A stretch of 64,000 bases of DNA from Veillonella montpellierensis DSM 17217. Its GTDB lineage: Bacteria; Bacillota; Negativicutes; Veillonellales; Veillonellaceae. Positions 39,747 through 49,660 of the stretch are shown here, one piece after another. Under the pieces are notes generated by a model. It had not been told where the DNA came from. It did not search any database and saw nothing but the letters and a program-made list of their open reading frames with translations. The DNA lies in contig NZ_AUFY01000001.1 in the NCBI RefSeq assembly GCF_000426745.1, positions 62,001 to 126,000 on the forward strand, written 5' to 3'. The number at the start of each line of letters is the position of its first letter. Positions within the stretch are counted from its first letter, which is position 1. The translations under genes and the position numbers were made by a program.

Positions 39747-42380
39747 CTATTTTACAAGCGCCCAATTTCTAGCACTATGAATATCTACAATTAATGGTAC
39801 TTGTAAGGACACTACATGTTCCATAACAGAACGTAGTAATTCTACAATCGCTTGTTCTTCTGATTGTTTTACCTCTAACACTAATTCATCATGCACTTGT
39901 AATAATAAACGTGATGCAAACTTACCCTTTTCTAACTCTTGTTCAACACGATTCATGGCAATCTTAATAATATCCGCTGCGGTCCCTTGGATAGGTGTAT
40001 TCATAGCTGTTCGTTCTGCAAAGGATCGACGATTAAAGTTTTTACTATTAATGTCATCTAATTGACGAAGGCGACCAAACATTGTACGTACTTCACCAGT
40101 TTCATGTGCTTGTTGAATTACTGAATTCATATATTTTTTGATGTTAGGATACCGTTGATAATATAAATCAATATATTTTTTTGCCTCCTGTCGAGTAATG
40201 CCTAAATCTCTAGATAATCCAAAATCACTAATGCCGTAAATAATCCCAAAATTAACTGCTTTGGCATGAGATCGTTCTAAACTTGTAACATCTTCAGGTT
40301 TTTTACCTAGCACCTCTGCAGCTGTAAATCTATGAATATCAGCACCATCCTTGAAAGCCTGGATAAGTGCCTCATCTCCTGATAAATGAGCTAATATGCG
40401 TAGCTCAATTTGTGAATAGTCAGCACTAACCAATATATCATATCCCTCACCTGGCAAAAATAAAGCTCGAATTTCTTTCCCCTTTTCCGTACGAACTGGT
40501 ATATTTTGTAAATTAGGTTCAGAACTACTAAGTCTACCTGTAGCCGTTACCATTTGATTAAAATGCGTATGAATGCGATGTGTGTTTTTATTAATGAGAA
40601 CAGCTAGGCCTTCTAAATAGGTTGATACCAACTTAGCAACGGTGCGATAAGCTACTATCTTTTCAATAATAGGACTTTCATGTCGCAACATTTCTAATAC
40701 TTCTGCATCAGTAGAGTAACCCGTCTTAGTTTTTTTTATGACTGGTAGTCCTAGTTTTTCAAACAAAATAATTCCCAATTGCTTAGGCGAATTAATGTTA
40801 AATGTTTCTCCTGCTTCTTTATATATATCATCTTTCAATACATCGAGTTCTGCAGTAAATTTAAGACGCGTTTCATCTAACGCTATAGGATCAATATATA
40901 TACCATTTTTTTCCATAATAGCTAAGGTTCTAACTAAAGGCAATTCAATCGTCATATATAAATCCCACAACTTACGTGCTATCATTTCCTCTTGTGCAGT
41001 AGATACCATGGCATACAACGATGTTACCATCGATATAAATTCTTGTTCATTTCCCGATGCATGAATCATAGGGGCTTTAAAACGTTCACACAAATATAGC
41101 ATTCCATAATTAGTACGTGTAGGGTCAAGTAAATACGCCATTAATGCTACATCTAGCACATGTGCTTTTCCTGTTTCATTAAACAAAGGAATCTTATCTA
41201 TCATGTCAGTATCAAATATTTCTAACAACTGTTTACTTTGTATCGTAATAATGCGATTTGCTTTGTGAAGTGCCGCTACCACTTGTTGTATACCTGCACC
41301 ATCATCACCATGAACAGTAATAACATCTTCTCCATTATACAAATACACAGTTACTGCTTTTTCAAAAGGTGCTATGCCATCTGTTCGTACATATATAGCA
41401 ATATCTTTTTCTGTATAATATTCCGCTGTTAAGGAGGAACTTTCCAATGATTGTATAGCAGGTACTAAGGTGTTATCAAAAAATAATGAATCCTCATCAC
41501 CACTTACTTCATTAGGCGCCATGACTTTTACAAGACGAGGTATTAGATTATGAAATCCCAAGCGATTAAACAATGGTGTTACTTCTGATAGATGAAAGTT
41601 AGTTGTAAAATCTTCTAATGTAACATCTAACGCCATATCTGTTTTAATAGTGGCTAGTTGCTTCGATAGAAAAGCTAATTCTTTATTATCTATTAACTTC
41701 TCCTTTAACTTTTTCCCACTAATTTCATCAATATGGTCATATACACCTTCTAATGTTTGATGCGCCGTAATTAATTTTAATGCCGTTTTTTCCCCTACCC
41801 CTGGTACACCTGGAATATTATCAGAACTATCTCCCATCAACGCCTTCATTTCTATCACTTTATCTGGTCCATATCCGTATAATGATTCCATCGTACTCAT
41901 AGTGACCTCTAACATATCAGAAATCCCTTTTTTGGTGAGCATCACATCTGCATGCTCACTCACCAATTGTAGAGTATCGCGATCGCCAGTAATAATCTTA
42001 ACCCCTAGATCAGGAGTAGCAAATATCTTGCTTAATGATCCAATAATATCATCGCCTTCAAAGCCTTCTTGTTCAATAACACGTATCCCCATAGCTTCTA
42101 AAACTTCTCTAATCAAAGCAAATTGAGGCCGTAAATCATCAGGTGCTTCTGGACGATTGCCTTTATAGTCAGTATATAGTTCTGTACGAAATGTTACCTT
42201 TCCCTTATCAAAAGCTACCACTATATAATCAGGATGAATCTCTTCATATAATTTAATCAACATGGTCAAAAAACCATATACTGCATTTGTTGGCACGCCT
42301 AGCGCACTCTTTAGTGGAGGCAATGCAAAAAAAGCTCGATACAACAAACTACTACCATCTATAATCATTAACTGTTTCAT
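39747..42380 (-). CDS. polA: DNA polymerase I
   Basis: PolA fills gaps and removes RNA primers. The 5'-3' exonuclease domain (residues 1-290) starts KQLMIIDGSSLLYRAFFALPPL. A middle domain (about 300-470) resembles the inactive proofreading domain of Bacillus-type enzymes: the usual DTET motif is not seen. The polymerase domain has motif A SADYSQIELRILAHLSGD, motif B RSHAKAVNFGIIYG and motif C LQVHDELVLEV. The ATG at 42380 follows GAGGTG; a frame starting at 42410 would add ten residues without a binding site. Length is 877. Confidence 0.97.
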   Translation of the reverse strand: MKQLMIIDGSSLLYRAFFALPPLKSALGVPTNAVYGFLTMLIKLYEEIHPDYIVVAFDKGKVTFRTELYTDYKGNRPEAPDDLRPQFALIREVLEAMGIRVIEQEGFEGDDIIGSLSKIFATPDLGVKIITGDRDTLQLVSEHADVMLTKKGISDMLEVTMSTMESLYGYGPDKVIEMKALMGDSSDNIPGVPGVGEKTALKLITAHQTLEGVYDHIDEISGKKLKEKLIDNKELAFLSKQLATIKTDMALDVTLEDFTTNFHLSEVTPLFNRLGFHNLIPRLVKVMAPNEVSGDEDSLFFDNTLVPAIQSLESSSLTAEYYTEKDIAIYVRTDGIAPFEKAVTVYLYNGEDVITVHGDDGAGIQQVVAALHKANRIITIQSKQLLEIFDTDMIDKIPLFNETGKAHVLDVALMAYLLDPTRTNYGMLYLCERFKAPMIHASGNEQEFISMVTSLYAMVSTAQEEMIARKLWDLYMTIELPLVRTLAIMEKNGIYIDPIALDETRLKFTAELDVLKDDIYKEAGETFNINSPKQLGIILFEKLGLPVIKKTKTGYSTDAEVLEMLRHESPIIEKIVAYRTVAKLVSTYLEGLAVLINKNTHRIHTHFNQMVTATGRLSSSEPNLQNIPVRTEKGKEIRALFLPGEGYDILVSADYSQIELRILAHLSGDEALIQAFKDGADIHRFTAAEVLGKKPEDVTSLERSHAKAVNFGIIYGISDFGLSRDLGITRQEAKKYIDLYYQRYPNIKKYMNSVIQQAHETGEVRTMFGRLRQLDDINSKNFNRRSFAERTAMNTPIQGTAADIIKIAMNRVEQELEKGKFASRLLLQVHDELVLEVKQSEEQAIVELLRSVMEHVVSLQVPLIVDIHSARNWALVK

Positions 42381-42502
42381 ATAGCACCTCATTATTACAT
42401 ATATCATCAACTTACTAGAAAATATTTATTTACTTAGTAAACTATAGTCTATTATCGCACTTTCTTGTTTCTATTATATCATATAACCCAACTCTGAAAG
42501 TA

Positions 42503-42531
42503 TTGCAGAATATAAAGCACTATGATATAAT
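42503..42531 (+). promoter_or_regulatory. rpsT promoter
   Basis: TTGCAG (42503-42508) and TATAAT (42526-42531) are 17 bases apart on the plus strand, about 40 bases before the rpsT start. It lies in the divergent polA-rpsT spacer. Confidence 0.8.
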
Positions 42532-42571
42532 GCTTTAGGTATAGTATTATTAACATAAGGAGGTGACTCAA

Positions 42572-42832
42572 TTGCCAAATATTAAATCCAGTATTAGAAG
42601 CGTAAAAACGGATGCTGAACGTCGTGCAAAAAACTCTGCTGTTAAATCCCAGATTCGTACTGCCACTCGTAAAACCGTTGAAGCTGTTCAAGCAGGCGCA
42701 GTAGAAGATGCTAAACAAGCACTAGTTCAAGCGACTAGCGTAATTGATAAAGCAGCCTCCAAGGGCATTCTTCACAAAAATACAGCAGCTCGAAAAAAAT
42801 CTAAATTAGCTGCAAAAGTAAATGCTTTATAA
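42572..42832 (+). CDS. rpsT: 30S ribosomal protein S20
   Basis: S20 is a small primary 16S-binding protein. The mature start is PNIKSSIRSVKTDAERR, and a KNTAARKKSKLAAKVNAL C-terminus is typical. The start is TTG at 42572, 5-7 bases after AAGGAGGTG; a GTG at 42563 is inside the ribosome binding site. Length is 86. It is monocistronic, with its own promoter and terminator, divergent from polA. A rare start codon on rpsT may fit autoregulation, as reported for S20 in E. coli (which uses TTG). Confidence 0.97.
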   Translation: MPNIKSSIRSVKTDAERRAKNSAVKSQIRTATRKTVEAVQAGAVEDAKQALVQATSVIDKAASKGILHKNTAARKKSKLAAKVNAL

Positions 42833-42857
42833 GATACTCTATCTTTTAAGCATTAGG

Positions 42858-42898
42858 GCCATAACATAGAGTTCCCACTCTAATGTTGTGGCTTTTTT
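42858..42898 (+). terminator. rpsT terminator
   Basis: GCCATAACAT pairs with ATGTTGTGGC, followed by TTTTTT on the plus strand. A smaller AGAG/CTCT stem lies inside. Confidence 0.88.
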
Positions 42899-42953
42899 AC
42901 AAATATTATACACATCATAGATGACACTTAATCATCTGTAGATAGGGGATATT

Positions 42954-44327
42954 ATGTCAAAAGAAATTTCTAATTCTAATCAAGTTCAGCGGGGGTTGAC
43001 CAATCGTCATATACAAATGATCGCTATTGGTGGATCTATTGGGACGGGTCTTTTTTATGGTTCTGCCACATCGATTCAAATGGCGGGCCCCGCTATTTCT
43101 CTCTCCTATGTAATCGCCAGTATTATTATCTTTTTAATTATGCGTATGCTCGGTGAAATGTGCGTAGAAGAACCTGTTTCTGGATCGTTTAGTTATTTTG
43201 CAAAAAAATACTGTGGTGAGTTTTCTGGCTTCATGGCCGGTTGGAATTATTATATATTATACTTATTATGTGCCATGTCAGAATTAACTGCTGTTGGCAT
43301 TTATATTAACTATTGGCTTCCTGACATGCCCCAATGGTTATCTGCTTTTATTTGCCTAGCCGTTATCACTACAGCTAATTTAATTAATGTTCGCATGTAT
43401 GGCGAGATGGAATCAGCCATGTCAGTTATTAAAATTAGTGCTATTATCGCCATGATTATATTGGGCATATACCTACTCTTCTCCAATGGTACTCCTTGCC
43501 CACAAAATCTCAGCAACTTATGGGCCCATGGTGGTTTCTTACCTAATGGATGGCACGGCCTACTAACCTCATTAGTTATTGTAGTATTCTCATTTGGTGG
43601 TATAGAATTAATCGGTATGACGGCTGCTGAAGTGCAACGTCCTGAAAAAGTACTGCCTCGTGCAATCAATGAAGTTATTGTTCGTATTCTACTATTTTAT
43701 GTAGGCACTATGCTTGTATTAACCGCCCTCTTTCCTTGGAATCAAATTGGTTTAGATGGTAGTCCATTTGTTACTATTTTCCGTGATATAGGCATTACAT
43801 CTGCCTCCCATATCTTCAATTTTGTAATTTTAGTAGCCGCTATTTCTGTATACAATAGTGCCATTTATTCTAATTCTCGCATGTTATACAGTTTAGCTAA
43901 AAATGGACAAGCTCCCAAAATATTCACTAATCTATCTGTTCACGGCGTACCAATTCTTGGTATTTTCTTCTCATCCGGTATTACCTTAATTGCAGTAGCA
44001 CTTAATTATATTATTCCTAAAGATGTATTTATGTATATATTGTTAGTAACCGTTGTGGCCATTATTATGACATGGTTTTCTATCATTATCACTCATTTAG
44101 GGTTTAGAAAAGCTAAAATCAAAGCTGGTCTTGTAGAGACACTAAAATTCAAATCTCTATTCTATCCTATTTCCAATTACATATGTCTCGCTTTCCTTGC
44201 CCTAATTGTAATCGAAATGTGTTTAATGGATAGCATGCGTCCTGCAGCTTATTTAATTCCTATATGGATGATACTACTATATATAGGTTTTAAATGTATG
44301 AAAGCCAAACAAAATCGTGATAAATAG
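42954..44327 (+). CDS. Amino acid permease, APC/AAT family
   Basis: This is an amino-acid:proton symporter of the AAT subfamily (AroP, ProY, LysP and GabP belong to it). Twelve hydrophobic helices fit 457 residues. The conserved first helix has IAIGGSIGTGLFYGSA near residues 24-39. SFGGIELIGMTAAEVQRPEKVLPRAI near 210-235 and NSRMLYSLAKNGQAPK near 306-321 are family blocks. The substrate cannot be told from sequence. GATAGGGG precedes the ATG. It is flanked by hairpins and not in an operon. Confidence 0.92.
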   Translation: MSKEISNSNQVQRGLTNRHIQMIAIGGSIGTGLFYGSATSIQMAGPAISLSYVIASIIIFLIMRMLGEMCVEEPVSGSFSYFAKKYCGEFSGFMAGWNYYILYLLCAMSELTAVGIYINYWLPDMPQWLSAFICLAVITTANLINVRMYGEMESAMSVIKISAIIAMIILGIYLLFSNGTPCPQNLSNLWAHGGFLPNGWHGLLTSLVIVVFSFGGIELIGMTAAEVQRPEKVLPRAINEVIVRILLFYVGTMLVLTALFPWNQIGLDGSPFVTIFRDIGITSASHIFNFVILVAAISVYNSAIYSNSRMLYSLAKNGQAPKIFTNLSVHGVPILGIFFSSGITLIAVALNYIIPKDVFMYILLVTVVAIIMTWFSIIITHLGFRKAKIKAGLVETLKFKSLFYPISNYICLAFLALIVIEMCLMDSMRPAAYLIPIWMILLYIGFKCMKAKQNRDK

Positions 44328-44341
44328 GATCCAGTGATACC

Positions 44342-44382
44342 ATAGATGATAGTATTTTCTTAATGAAAGTACTATCATCTAT
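44342..44382 (+). terminator. Hairpin 1 after the permease
   Basis: Eighteen-base arms (ATAGATGATAGTATTTTC type) with one mismatch and a five-base loop. It starts about 15 bases after the permease stop. No T-run follows, so it is a stabilising 3' hairpin or a weak terminator. Confidence 0.7.
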
Positions 44383-44398
44383 ATAGTGACATAAGTGA

Positions 44399-44442
44399 AT
44401 AGTAACCAATTAACTGACATATGCAAATTAATTGGTTACTAT
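44399..44442. repeat. Hairpin 2 after the permease
   Basis: Fifteen-base perfect arms (ATAGTAACCAATTAA and its complement) around a 14-base loop. Neither strand has a strong T-run directly after it. Confidence 0.65.
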
Positions 44443-44500
44443 ATCTGTAGTATACTAATGAAACAATATATGCCAAATATTTCCACATCTATACAACAAC

Positions 44501-44543
44501 AATAGAGGAAAGTTGATTGCCCTATAATCAACTTTCCTCTATT
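44501..44543. repeat. Hairpin 3 between permease and deoB
   Basis: Eighteen-base perfect arms (AATAGAGGAAAGTTGATT and its complement) around the loop GCCCTAT. It is perfectly symmetrical and could act on either strand, including as a deoB 3' hairpin. Confidence 0.65.
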
Positions 44544-44828
44544 TCGTATATCCTATATCTGTAATCTACTATCAGATTTATTACATGGTATATAGCTTAT
44601 ATGAGTGATCCCAGACTAACTACCTATGTTCTAGGATAAACAAAATTTGTTATACCCACTCTCTTAGTATATAAATATGCATACATCAAGATTTCATATA
44701 TAAACTATATAAAACATAAACACCATTTCTCAATGAAGAACAATTGTATTGATTTCATATAACCAATTATACTAACAATCCATTTTTAGGATAACATACG
44801 ATTCTGATTTTCTATCCGCTTCATCAAA

Positions 44829-46004
44829 TTATTCTCTTATAAGCTCATGTAGAAAACTTTTTCCGTAAGGACTAGAACAGTTAAAATTATCTAAAATAGT
44901 TTGGCCTAAATCAGCAAAAGTTGACCTAACACCTACGTTAATCGACTTAGTAAATTGTTTAGAATATCCTAATAACGGAACTCGTTCCCTTGTATGATCT
45001 GTGCCAGTCCAAGTAGGATCATTTCCGTGATCTGCTGTAATTAACAATAAATCACTCTCATCAAGCAAAGGTAAAACCCCTCGCAATTGACAATCAAATT
45101 CTTCAATAGCTCGCTTATATCCTGTTACATTACGGCGATGACCATACAAACTATCAAACTCAACAAGATTAACCATCATTAATCCATTGGTAAATTCATG
45201 ATTCAATAAATATGAAACCATTGCCATTCCATGTGCATTTGACTCTGTAGGATACGATGCACTCCATCCTACATGAGCATAAATATCACCAATCTTTCCT
45301 ACCGCTATCGTTTGATAGCCTGCCCGTTGTAATAATTCTTGATTCATGGTGTGTTCCGGCATTCGGCTATAATCATGACGGTGAGAGGTTCTTTCAAAGG
45401 ATCCTAAGTTACCAATAAAAGGACGAGCTATAACGCGTCCTACTGCATAAGGACCAATGCATACCTTTTCACGAACAATATGACATATGTCATATAACTC
45501 ATCAAGAGGAATAATATCTTCATGGGCGGCAATTTGGAATACCGAATCTGCTGACGTATAAACGATAGGTTTTTTCGTAGCCATATGCTCTTTTCCCAAT
45601 CGTTCAATGATTTCAGTACCTGATGCAACTTCATTTCCCAAATAACCAACACCAGTTTCTCTTTCAAAAGCCTCCATCAATTCACTAGGAAACCCTTTAT
45701 AAAATGTAGGAAACGGTGTATCTACTGGATGTCCCATCATTTCCCAGTGGCCACTAGTTGTATCTTTACCCACACTAACTTCTTGCATTTTTCCATATAT
45801 TCTTGCCATAGATTTATGGTTTGTTTTAGTCATATCCGCGATAGATTCAAGCCCTAGTGATCGCAGCATGGGGCAATAAATAGGGCCCGCAACTTCTTCG
45901 ATGTGACCTAACGTATTCGCCCCATCATCACCAAATTTTTTAGCATTAGGATCATGTCCAATTCCTACACTATCCATAACTAATACAATAATCCGTTTAA
46001 ACAT
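44829..46004 (-). CDS. deoB: Phosphopentomutase
   Basis: DeoB interconverts ribose-1-phosphate (or deoxyribose-1-P) and the 5-phosphate in nucleoside salvage. It is an alkaline-phosphatase-superfamily metal enzyme: the N-terminus IIVLVMDSVGIG has the metal Asp near 10, and the C-terminal half has LLLITADHGNDPTWTGTDHTRERVPLLGY. The nucleophile Thr lies in DDGANTLGHIEE near residues 26-37. Length is 391. TAGGAGGTG precedes the ATG. The upstream NUDIX gene is 27 bases away. Confidence 0.96.
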   Translation of the reverse strand: MFKRIIVLVMDSVGIGHDPNAKKFGDDGANTLGHIEEVAGPIYCPMLRSLGLESIADMTKTNHKSMARIYGKMQEVSVGKDTTSGHWEMMGHPVDTPFPTFYKGFPSELMEAFERETGVGYLGNEVASGTEIIERLGKEHMATKKPIVYTSADSVFQIAAHEDIIPLDELYDICHIVREKVCIGPYAVGRVIARPFIGNLGSFERTSHRHDYSRMPEHTMNQELLQRAGYQTIAVGKIGDIYAHVGWSASYPTESNAHGMAMVSYLLNHEFTNGLMMVNLVEFDSLYGHRRNVTGYKRAIEEFDCQLRGVLPLLDESDLLLITADHGNDPTWTGTDHTRERVPLLGYSKQFTKSINVGVRSTFADLGQTILDNFNCSSPYGKSFLHELIRE

Positions 46005-46031
46005 AATAACACCTCCTACCGATAGGAATCT

Positions 46032-46565
46032 CTATTTGATAAACGGCATGGCTAACAATAACGCCGATAATGTTTTCGTATCTTTAATACGTTCTTTCTG
46101 AATTACTCTTAATAACTCATCTACTGTATAATATTCTAATTCCACGTATTCATCTTCATCCCAATGAACTTGACCAGAAGATAAATCTTTAGCTACATAT
46201 AAATGAATTACTTCATTACAAAATCCTGCACTAGTAGCGATAGTTCCCAAAGGAATCCATGTCGATGCCCGATAACCTGTTTCTTCCTCCAACTCTCGTT
46301 TAGCACACGCCAAAGGATCTTCATCACCATCCAATTTACCGGCAGGTATTTCTAGTAATGTTTGTTGCAAAGCATATCGATATTGTTTCTCCATAACAAT
46401 TTTTCCGTCATCAGTTACGGCTACCACCGCACTAGCACCTGGATGATGTACTACTTCACGCCATGCCTGTTTGCCATTTACCTCTGCCATATCATATGTT
46501 ACTTTAATCAATTTTCCATCAAATTTCATATCTGATGATAATGTTCGTTCTATCATATCTCTCAT
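46032..46565 (-). CDS. NUDIX hydrolase, probable ADP-ribose pyrophosphatase
   Basis: The NUDIX box is GKLDGDEDPLACAKRELEEETGY near residues 93-115. The N-terminal strands and IPAGKLD are like ADP-ribose pyrophosphatases, which would generate ribose-5-phosphate and AMP. This fits its pairing with deoB, which works on ribose phosphates. The start is uncertain: the ATG at 46565 is favoured, with AGAAAGATGG upstream; 46574 is also possible. Substrate assignment is by family resemblance only. Confidence 0.88.
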   Translation of the reverse strand: MRDMIERTLSSDMKFDGKLIKVTYDMAEVNGKQAWREVVHHPGASAVVAVTDDGKIVMEKQYRYALQQTLLEIPAGKLDGDEDPLACAKRELEEETGYRASTWIPLGTIATSAGFCNEVIHLYVAKDLSSGQVHWDEDEYVELEYYTVDELLRVIQKERIKDTKTLSALLLAMPFIK

Positions 46566-46608
46566 ACATACCATCTTTCTTTTTATATATTTATATAAGG
46601 AATAAGAA

Positions 46609-46638
46609 AATAGCCATAGGCATACGCCTACGGCTATT
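46609..46638 (-). terminator. Terminator after dut
   Basis: AATAGCCGTAGGCG and its near complement form a strong GC-rich stem. On the minus strand TTTTCTTATT follows. It is about 6 bases past the dut stop. Confidence 0.85.
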
Positions 46639-46643
46639 ATTAT

Positions 46644-47093
46644 TTATTTATTTCCTGTACTTCCAATACCGCCTTTACGAATGCCTTGTGCATCATCTTC
46701 ATTTGTTAATAAGTATTTAGAAAAAATTCCCTGTGCTACACGTTCACCTTTATCCAGTGACACTGCTTCTGAACCTAAATTATAAAGTCCAATAAGAATA
46801 TGCCCTTCATTTTCCTCATTATTATAGTAATCACTGTCAATAATACCAGTACAATTTGCCAACATCAAATGACGTTTAATAGCTATACTAGAACGTATAT
46901 GAATTGCTAAATATTCATCATAATTCATAAATGCTTTTACGCCAGTAGCAACTAATCGCACTTCACCTGGTTGAATGGTAACACTTTCACCACATTCTAT
47001 ATCATAACCAGCACTTTCTGATGTCTTACGTTGCGGTAGATTAATATTTTTTTCTTCAAAACTAGATATAACTTCAAAGCCTCGAATATCCAT
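46644..47093 (-). CDS. dut: dUTP diphosphatase
   Basis: Dut hydrolyses dUTP to keep uracil out of DNA. Motif 1 GYDIECGE near residue 28, motif 2 IHIRSSIAIKRH, motif 3 CTGIIDSDYY with the catalytic Asp, motif 4 KGERVAQGIF and motif 5 RKGGIGSTG are all present. Between motif 3 and 4 there is NNEENEGHI, an insertion seen in Firmicutes and phage enzymes. Length is 149. It lies about 40 bases after pnp and has its own terminator. Confidence 0.95.
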   Translation of the reverse strand: MDIRGFEVISSFEEKNINLPQRKTSESAGYDIECGESVTIQPGEVRLVATGVKAFMNYDEYLAIHIRSSIAIKRHLMLANCTGIIDSDYYNNEENEGHILIGLYNLGSEAVSLDKGERVAQGIFSKYLLTNEDDAQGIRKGGIGSTGNK

Positions 47094-47132
47094 ACAAAAC
47101 TCCTTACATACGATGAGGTCATCAGAAATATA

Positions 47133-49202
47133 TTATTTCAAACAGTCTTTACGAGATAAATTAATACGACCTTTATCATCAATTTCAATCACTTTGACCA
47201 TAATCTGATCACCTACATTAACAATGTCTTCTACTTTTTCTACTCGTTCTTTAGCTAATTTAGAAATATGAACTAATCCTTCTTTACCAGGTAAAATTTC
47301 TACAAATGCACCAAACTGCATTAAACGAGTAACAGTACCTAAATAAGTCTCGCCCACTTCAGGTTCTTTAACAATATTAGTAATAATTTCTACAGCTTTC
47401 TCTGCACCAGTAGATTCAACAGAAGCGATGGATACTAATCCATTATCATCAATATCAATTTTAGCACCTGTTTCTTCAATTATGCTCCGAATCACTTTAC
47501 CACCTGTGCCAATCACATCTCTAATTTTATCAGGATCAATTTGCATGGTAATGATTCGTGGTGCCCATTGTGACATAGTATCACGAGGTTTTGAAATAGT
47601 ATCAAGCATAATGTTCATAATATGCATACGGCCAATATGAGCTTGTTGTAGTGCTTCTTCTAATATTTCACGGGACAAACCAGAAATTTTAATATCCATT
47701 TGAATGGCTGTAACGCCTTTAGCAGTACCAGCTACTTTAAAATCCATATCTCCCAAAGCATCTTCCATACCTTGAATATCTGTCAATATGGTATAATGTT
47801 CACCTTGTGTCACAAGACCCATTGCAATCCCTGCTACTGGTGCTTTAATAGGTACACCTGCGTCCATTAACGATAAAGTACTACCACAAACAGATGCCAT
47901 AGAGCTAGAGCCATTCGATTCTAATACTTCAGACACTAAGCGCAATGTATAAGGAAATTCTTCTTCCGATGGAATAACAGGAACTAATGCGCGTTCCGCC
48001 AAGGCACCATGTCCAATTTCACGACGTCCTGGACCGCGCGAGGAACGAGTTTCGCCTACTGAAAAGGATGGGAAATTATAATGATGAATATATCGTTTTT
48101 CTGTTTCAGCGCCAATACCATCAATTGTTTGTTTTTCAGAAAGAGGCGCCAATGTACAAACATTTAACACCTGTGTCTGTCCACGTGTAAATAGGCCTGA
48201 TCCATGTGTACGTGCTAATAGACCTGTGCGGCATGAAATTGGCCGTACTTCATCTAGCTTACGCCCATCTGGACGAATTTTTTCCACCGTAATCATATGC
48301 CGTACAATTTCTTTAATTAATTTATCAAACGCCATATGCACCTGATCCATATCATCTGCATATATATCTGTGAAATGAGCTTCCACATCATTCCATACAG
48401 CCTCTTGTTGCATATCACGTTGCTGTTTATCGACACATCGAACGGCTTTATCTAAAGCTTCATAGCAATAGTCTTTAACAGCATTCACTATATCTTCTGA
48501 AATCTCTTTTGTTGGAAATACACGTTTAGGTTTGCCAACTTTAGCTATAACTTCTTCCTGGAAAGCTACAATTTTTTTAATTTCTTCATGCGCCGCCATA
48601 ATAACTTCTAATAAAGTTTCTTCTGGGACTTCTTCGGCGCCACCTTCAACCATCAAAATGGCATCTTTTGTACCAGCCACTACTACATTCAAATCTGAGA
48701 TTGCTAATTCTTCAACTGTTGGATTCACTACCAGCGAGCCATTAACACGCCCCATTCGTACCCCTGCAACAGGGCCTGCCCATGGAATATCAGAAATGGC
48801 CAATGCTAATGAGGCACCAATCATACCACAAATTTCTGGTGCATTATCTGGATCTGCAGACATAACTGTTGCCACTACATGAACTTCATTACGGCAACCT
48901 TTATCAAATAAAGGACGAATTGGTCGATCAATTAAGCGACTAAATAAGATAGCACTTTCTGGTGGACGTGCTTCACGTTTAATAAATCCACCTGGCAAAC
49001 GACCTACGGCATACATTTTTTCTTCATAATCCACTGTTAATGGAAAGAAATCAATATCTTTCGCATCTTTAGAACCTGTTGCTGTTACTAATACCGCGGT
49101 ATCACCATATCGTACCATAACAGCGCCACTTGCTTGTTTTGCCAATTCGCCAGTTTCAATAGAAAGTGTTCGACCAGCTAATTGCATTTGGAATTCTTCC
49201 AT
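47133..49202 (-). CDS. pnp: Polyribonucleotide nucleotidyltransferase
   Basis: PNPase degrades RNA 3'-5' with phosphate. Two RNase PH domains (residues ~10-220 and ~310-540) include [26 protein letters not shown] domain ([16 protein letters not shown] near 556-571) and an S1 domain ([30 protein letters not shown] near 619-650) complete it. Length is 689, slightly shorter than E. coli. AGAGGAGGAATTGG precedes the ATG. A good promoter lies about 45 bases upstream. Confidence 0.98.
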   Translation of the reverse strand: MEEFQMQLAGRTLSIETGELAKQASGAVMVRYGDTAVLVTATGSKDAKDIDFFPLTVDYEEKMYAVGRLPGGFIKREARPPESAILFSRLIDRPIRPLFDKGCRNEVHVVATVMSADPDNAPEICGMIGASLALAISDIPWAGPVAGVRMGRVNGSLVVNPTVEELAISDLNVVVAGTKDAILMVEGGAEEVPEETLLEVIMAAHEEIKKIVAFQEEVIAKVGKPKRVFPTKEISEDIVNAVKDYCYEALDKAVRCVDKQQRDMQQEAVWNDVEAHFTDIYADDMDQVHMAFDKLIKEIVRHMITVEKIRPDGRKLDEVRPISCRTGLLARTHGSGLFTRGQTQVLNVCTLAPLSEKQTIDGIGAETEKRYIHHYNFPSFSVGETRSSRGPGRREIGHGALAERALVPVIPSEEEFPYTLRLVSEVLESNGSSSMASVCGSTLSLMDAGVPIKAPVAGIAMGLVTQGEHYTILTDIQGMEDALGDMDFKVAGTAKGVTAIQMDIKISGLSREILEEALQQAHIGRMHIMNIMLDTISKPRDTMSQWAPRIITMQIDPDKIRDVIGTGGKVIRSIIEETGAKIDIDDNGLVSIASVESTGAEKAVEIITNIVKEPEVGETYLGTVTRLMQFGAFVEILPGKEGLVHISKLAKERVEKVEDIVNVGDQIMVKVIEIDDKGRINLSRKDCLK

Positions 49203-49244
49203 TCCAATTCCTCCTCTTAATCACTGTATATTATAATCTTTATT

Positions 49245-49273
49245 ATTATAGCATGACCTAATCATTTATACAA
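49245..49273 (-). promoter_or_regulatory. pnp promoter
   Basis: On the minus strand TTGTAT (49268-49273) and TATAAT (49245-49250) are 17 bases apart, with an extended TGC before the -10. The leader would be about 36 bases. Confidence 0.8.
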
Positions 49274-49660
49274 AAATCTCATCAATTAATTCACAAACAA
49301 CTTACATGTAAAACACTAGTCGCTACTAGTAGCAATACACGATATAAGATTAATATGATTGTTAACTATATCTTTCCCTGATAGATTAAGTTTAAAATTT
49401 TTTCTTTATTATATAAATCTTTAAAAATATAGTAGGTCATAATAAGACGTATACGTCTTATTACAACCTATGCATAAATCTATCTATGTCATTATATAAT
49501 ACGTACTATAAAACACCCTATATATTCCCATACACTTTCATACTAATTAAGCATTATTCCATATTTCAAGTATTCTTTTATTATCAAGTGTTAAGGCAAA
49601 GAAAATAGAGTCCTAGTATCTTACTATCATAGAAATGTAAAGTTTCTGAACTATATCTGA
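49274..49660. other. Intergenic region pnp-amidohydrolase
   Basis: No ORF is supported. It contains a 24-base perfect palindrome at 49440-49463 (TAATAAGACGTA and its complement), with imperfect extension on both sides (AGGT/ACCT). The rest is AT-rich. No clear terminator for the amidohydrolase was seen. Confidence 0.55.
49440..49463. repeat. Perfect 24-base palindrome
   Basis: The sequence is symmetrical about ACGTA/TACGT with no loop, and AGGT and ACCT flank it a few bases out. A loopless palindrome is more like a protein-binding operator than a terminator. No T-run follows directly. Confidence 0.55.

Larger units (their letters stand above)
44328..44828. other. Intergenic region permease-deoB (501 bp)
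   Basis: No ORF or RNA gene is supported. It contains three long hairpins at 44342-44382, 44399-44442 and 44501-44543, listed separately. The remaining part to 44828 is AT-rich with no clear signal, and the deoB 3' end converges on it. Confidence 0.6.

Noticed and set aside
42563-42571. S20 starting at GTG 42563
   Set aside because: The GTG lies inside the AAGGAGGTG ribosome binding site; the conserved PNIKS start follows the TTG at 42572.
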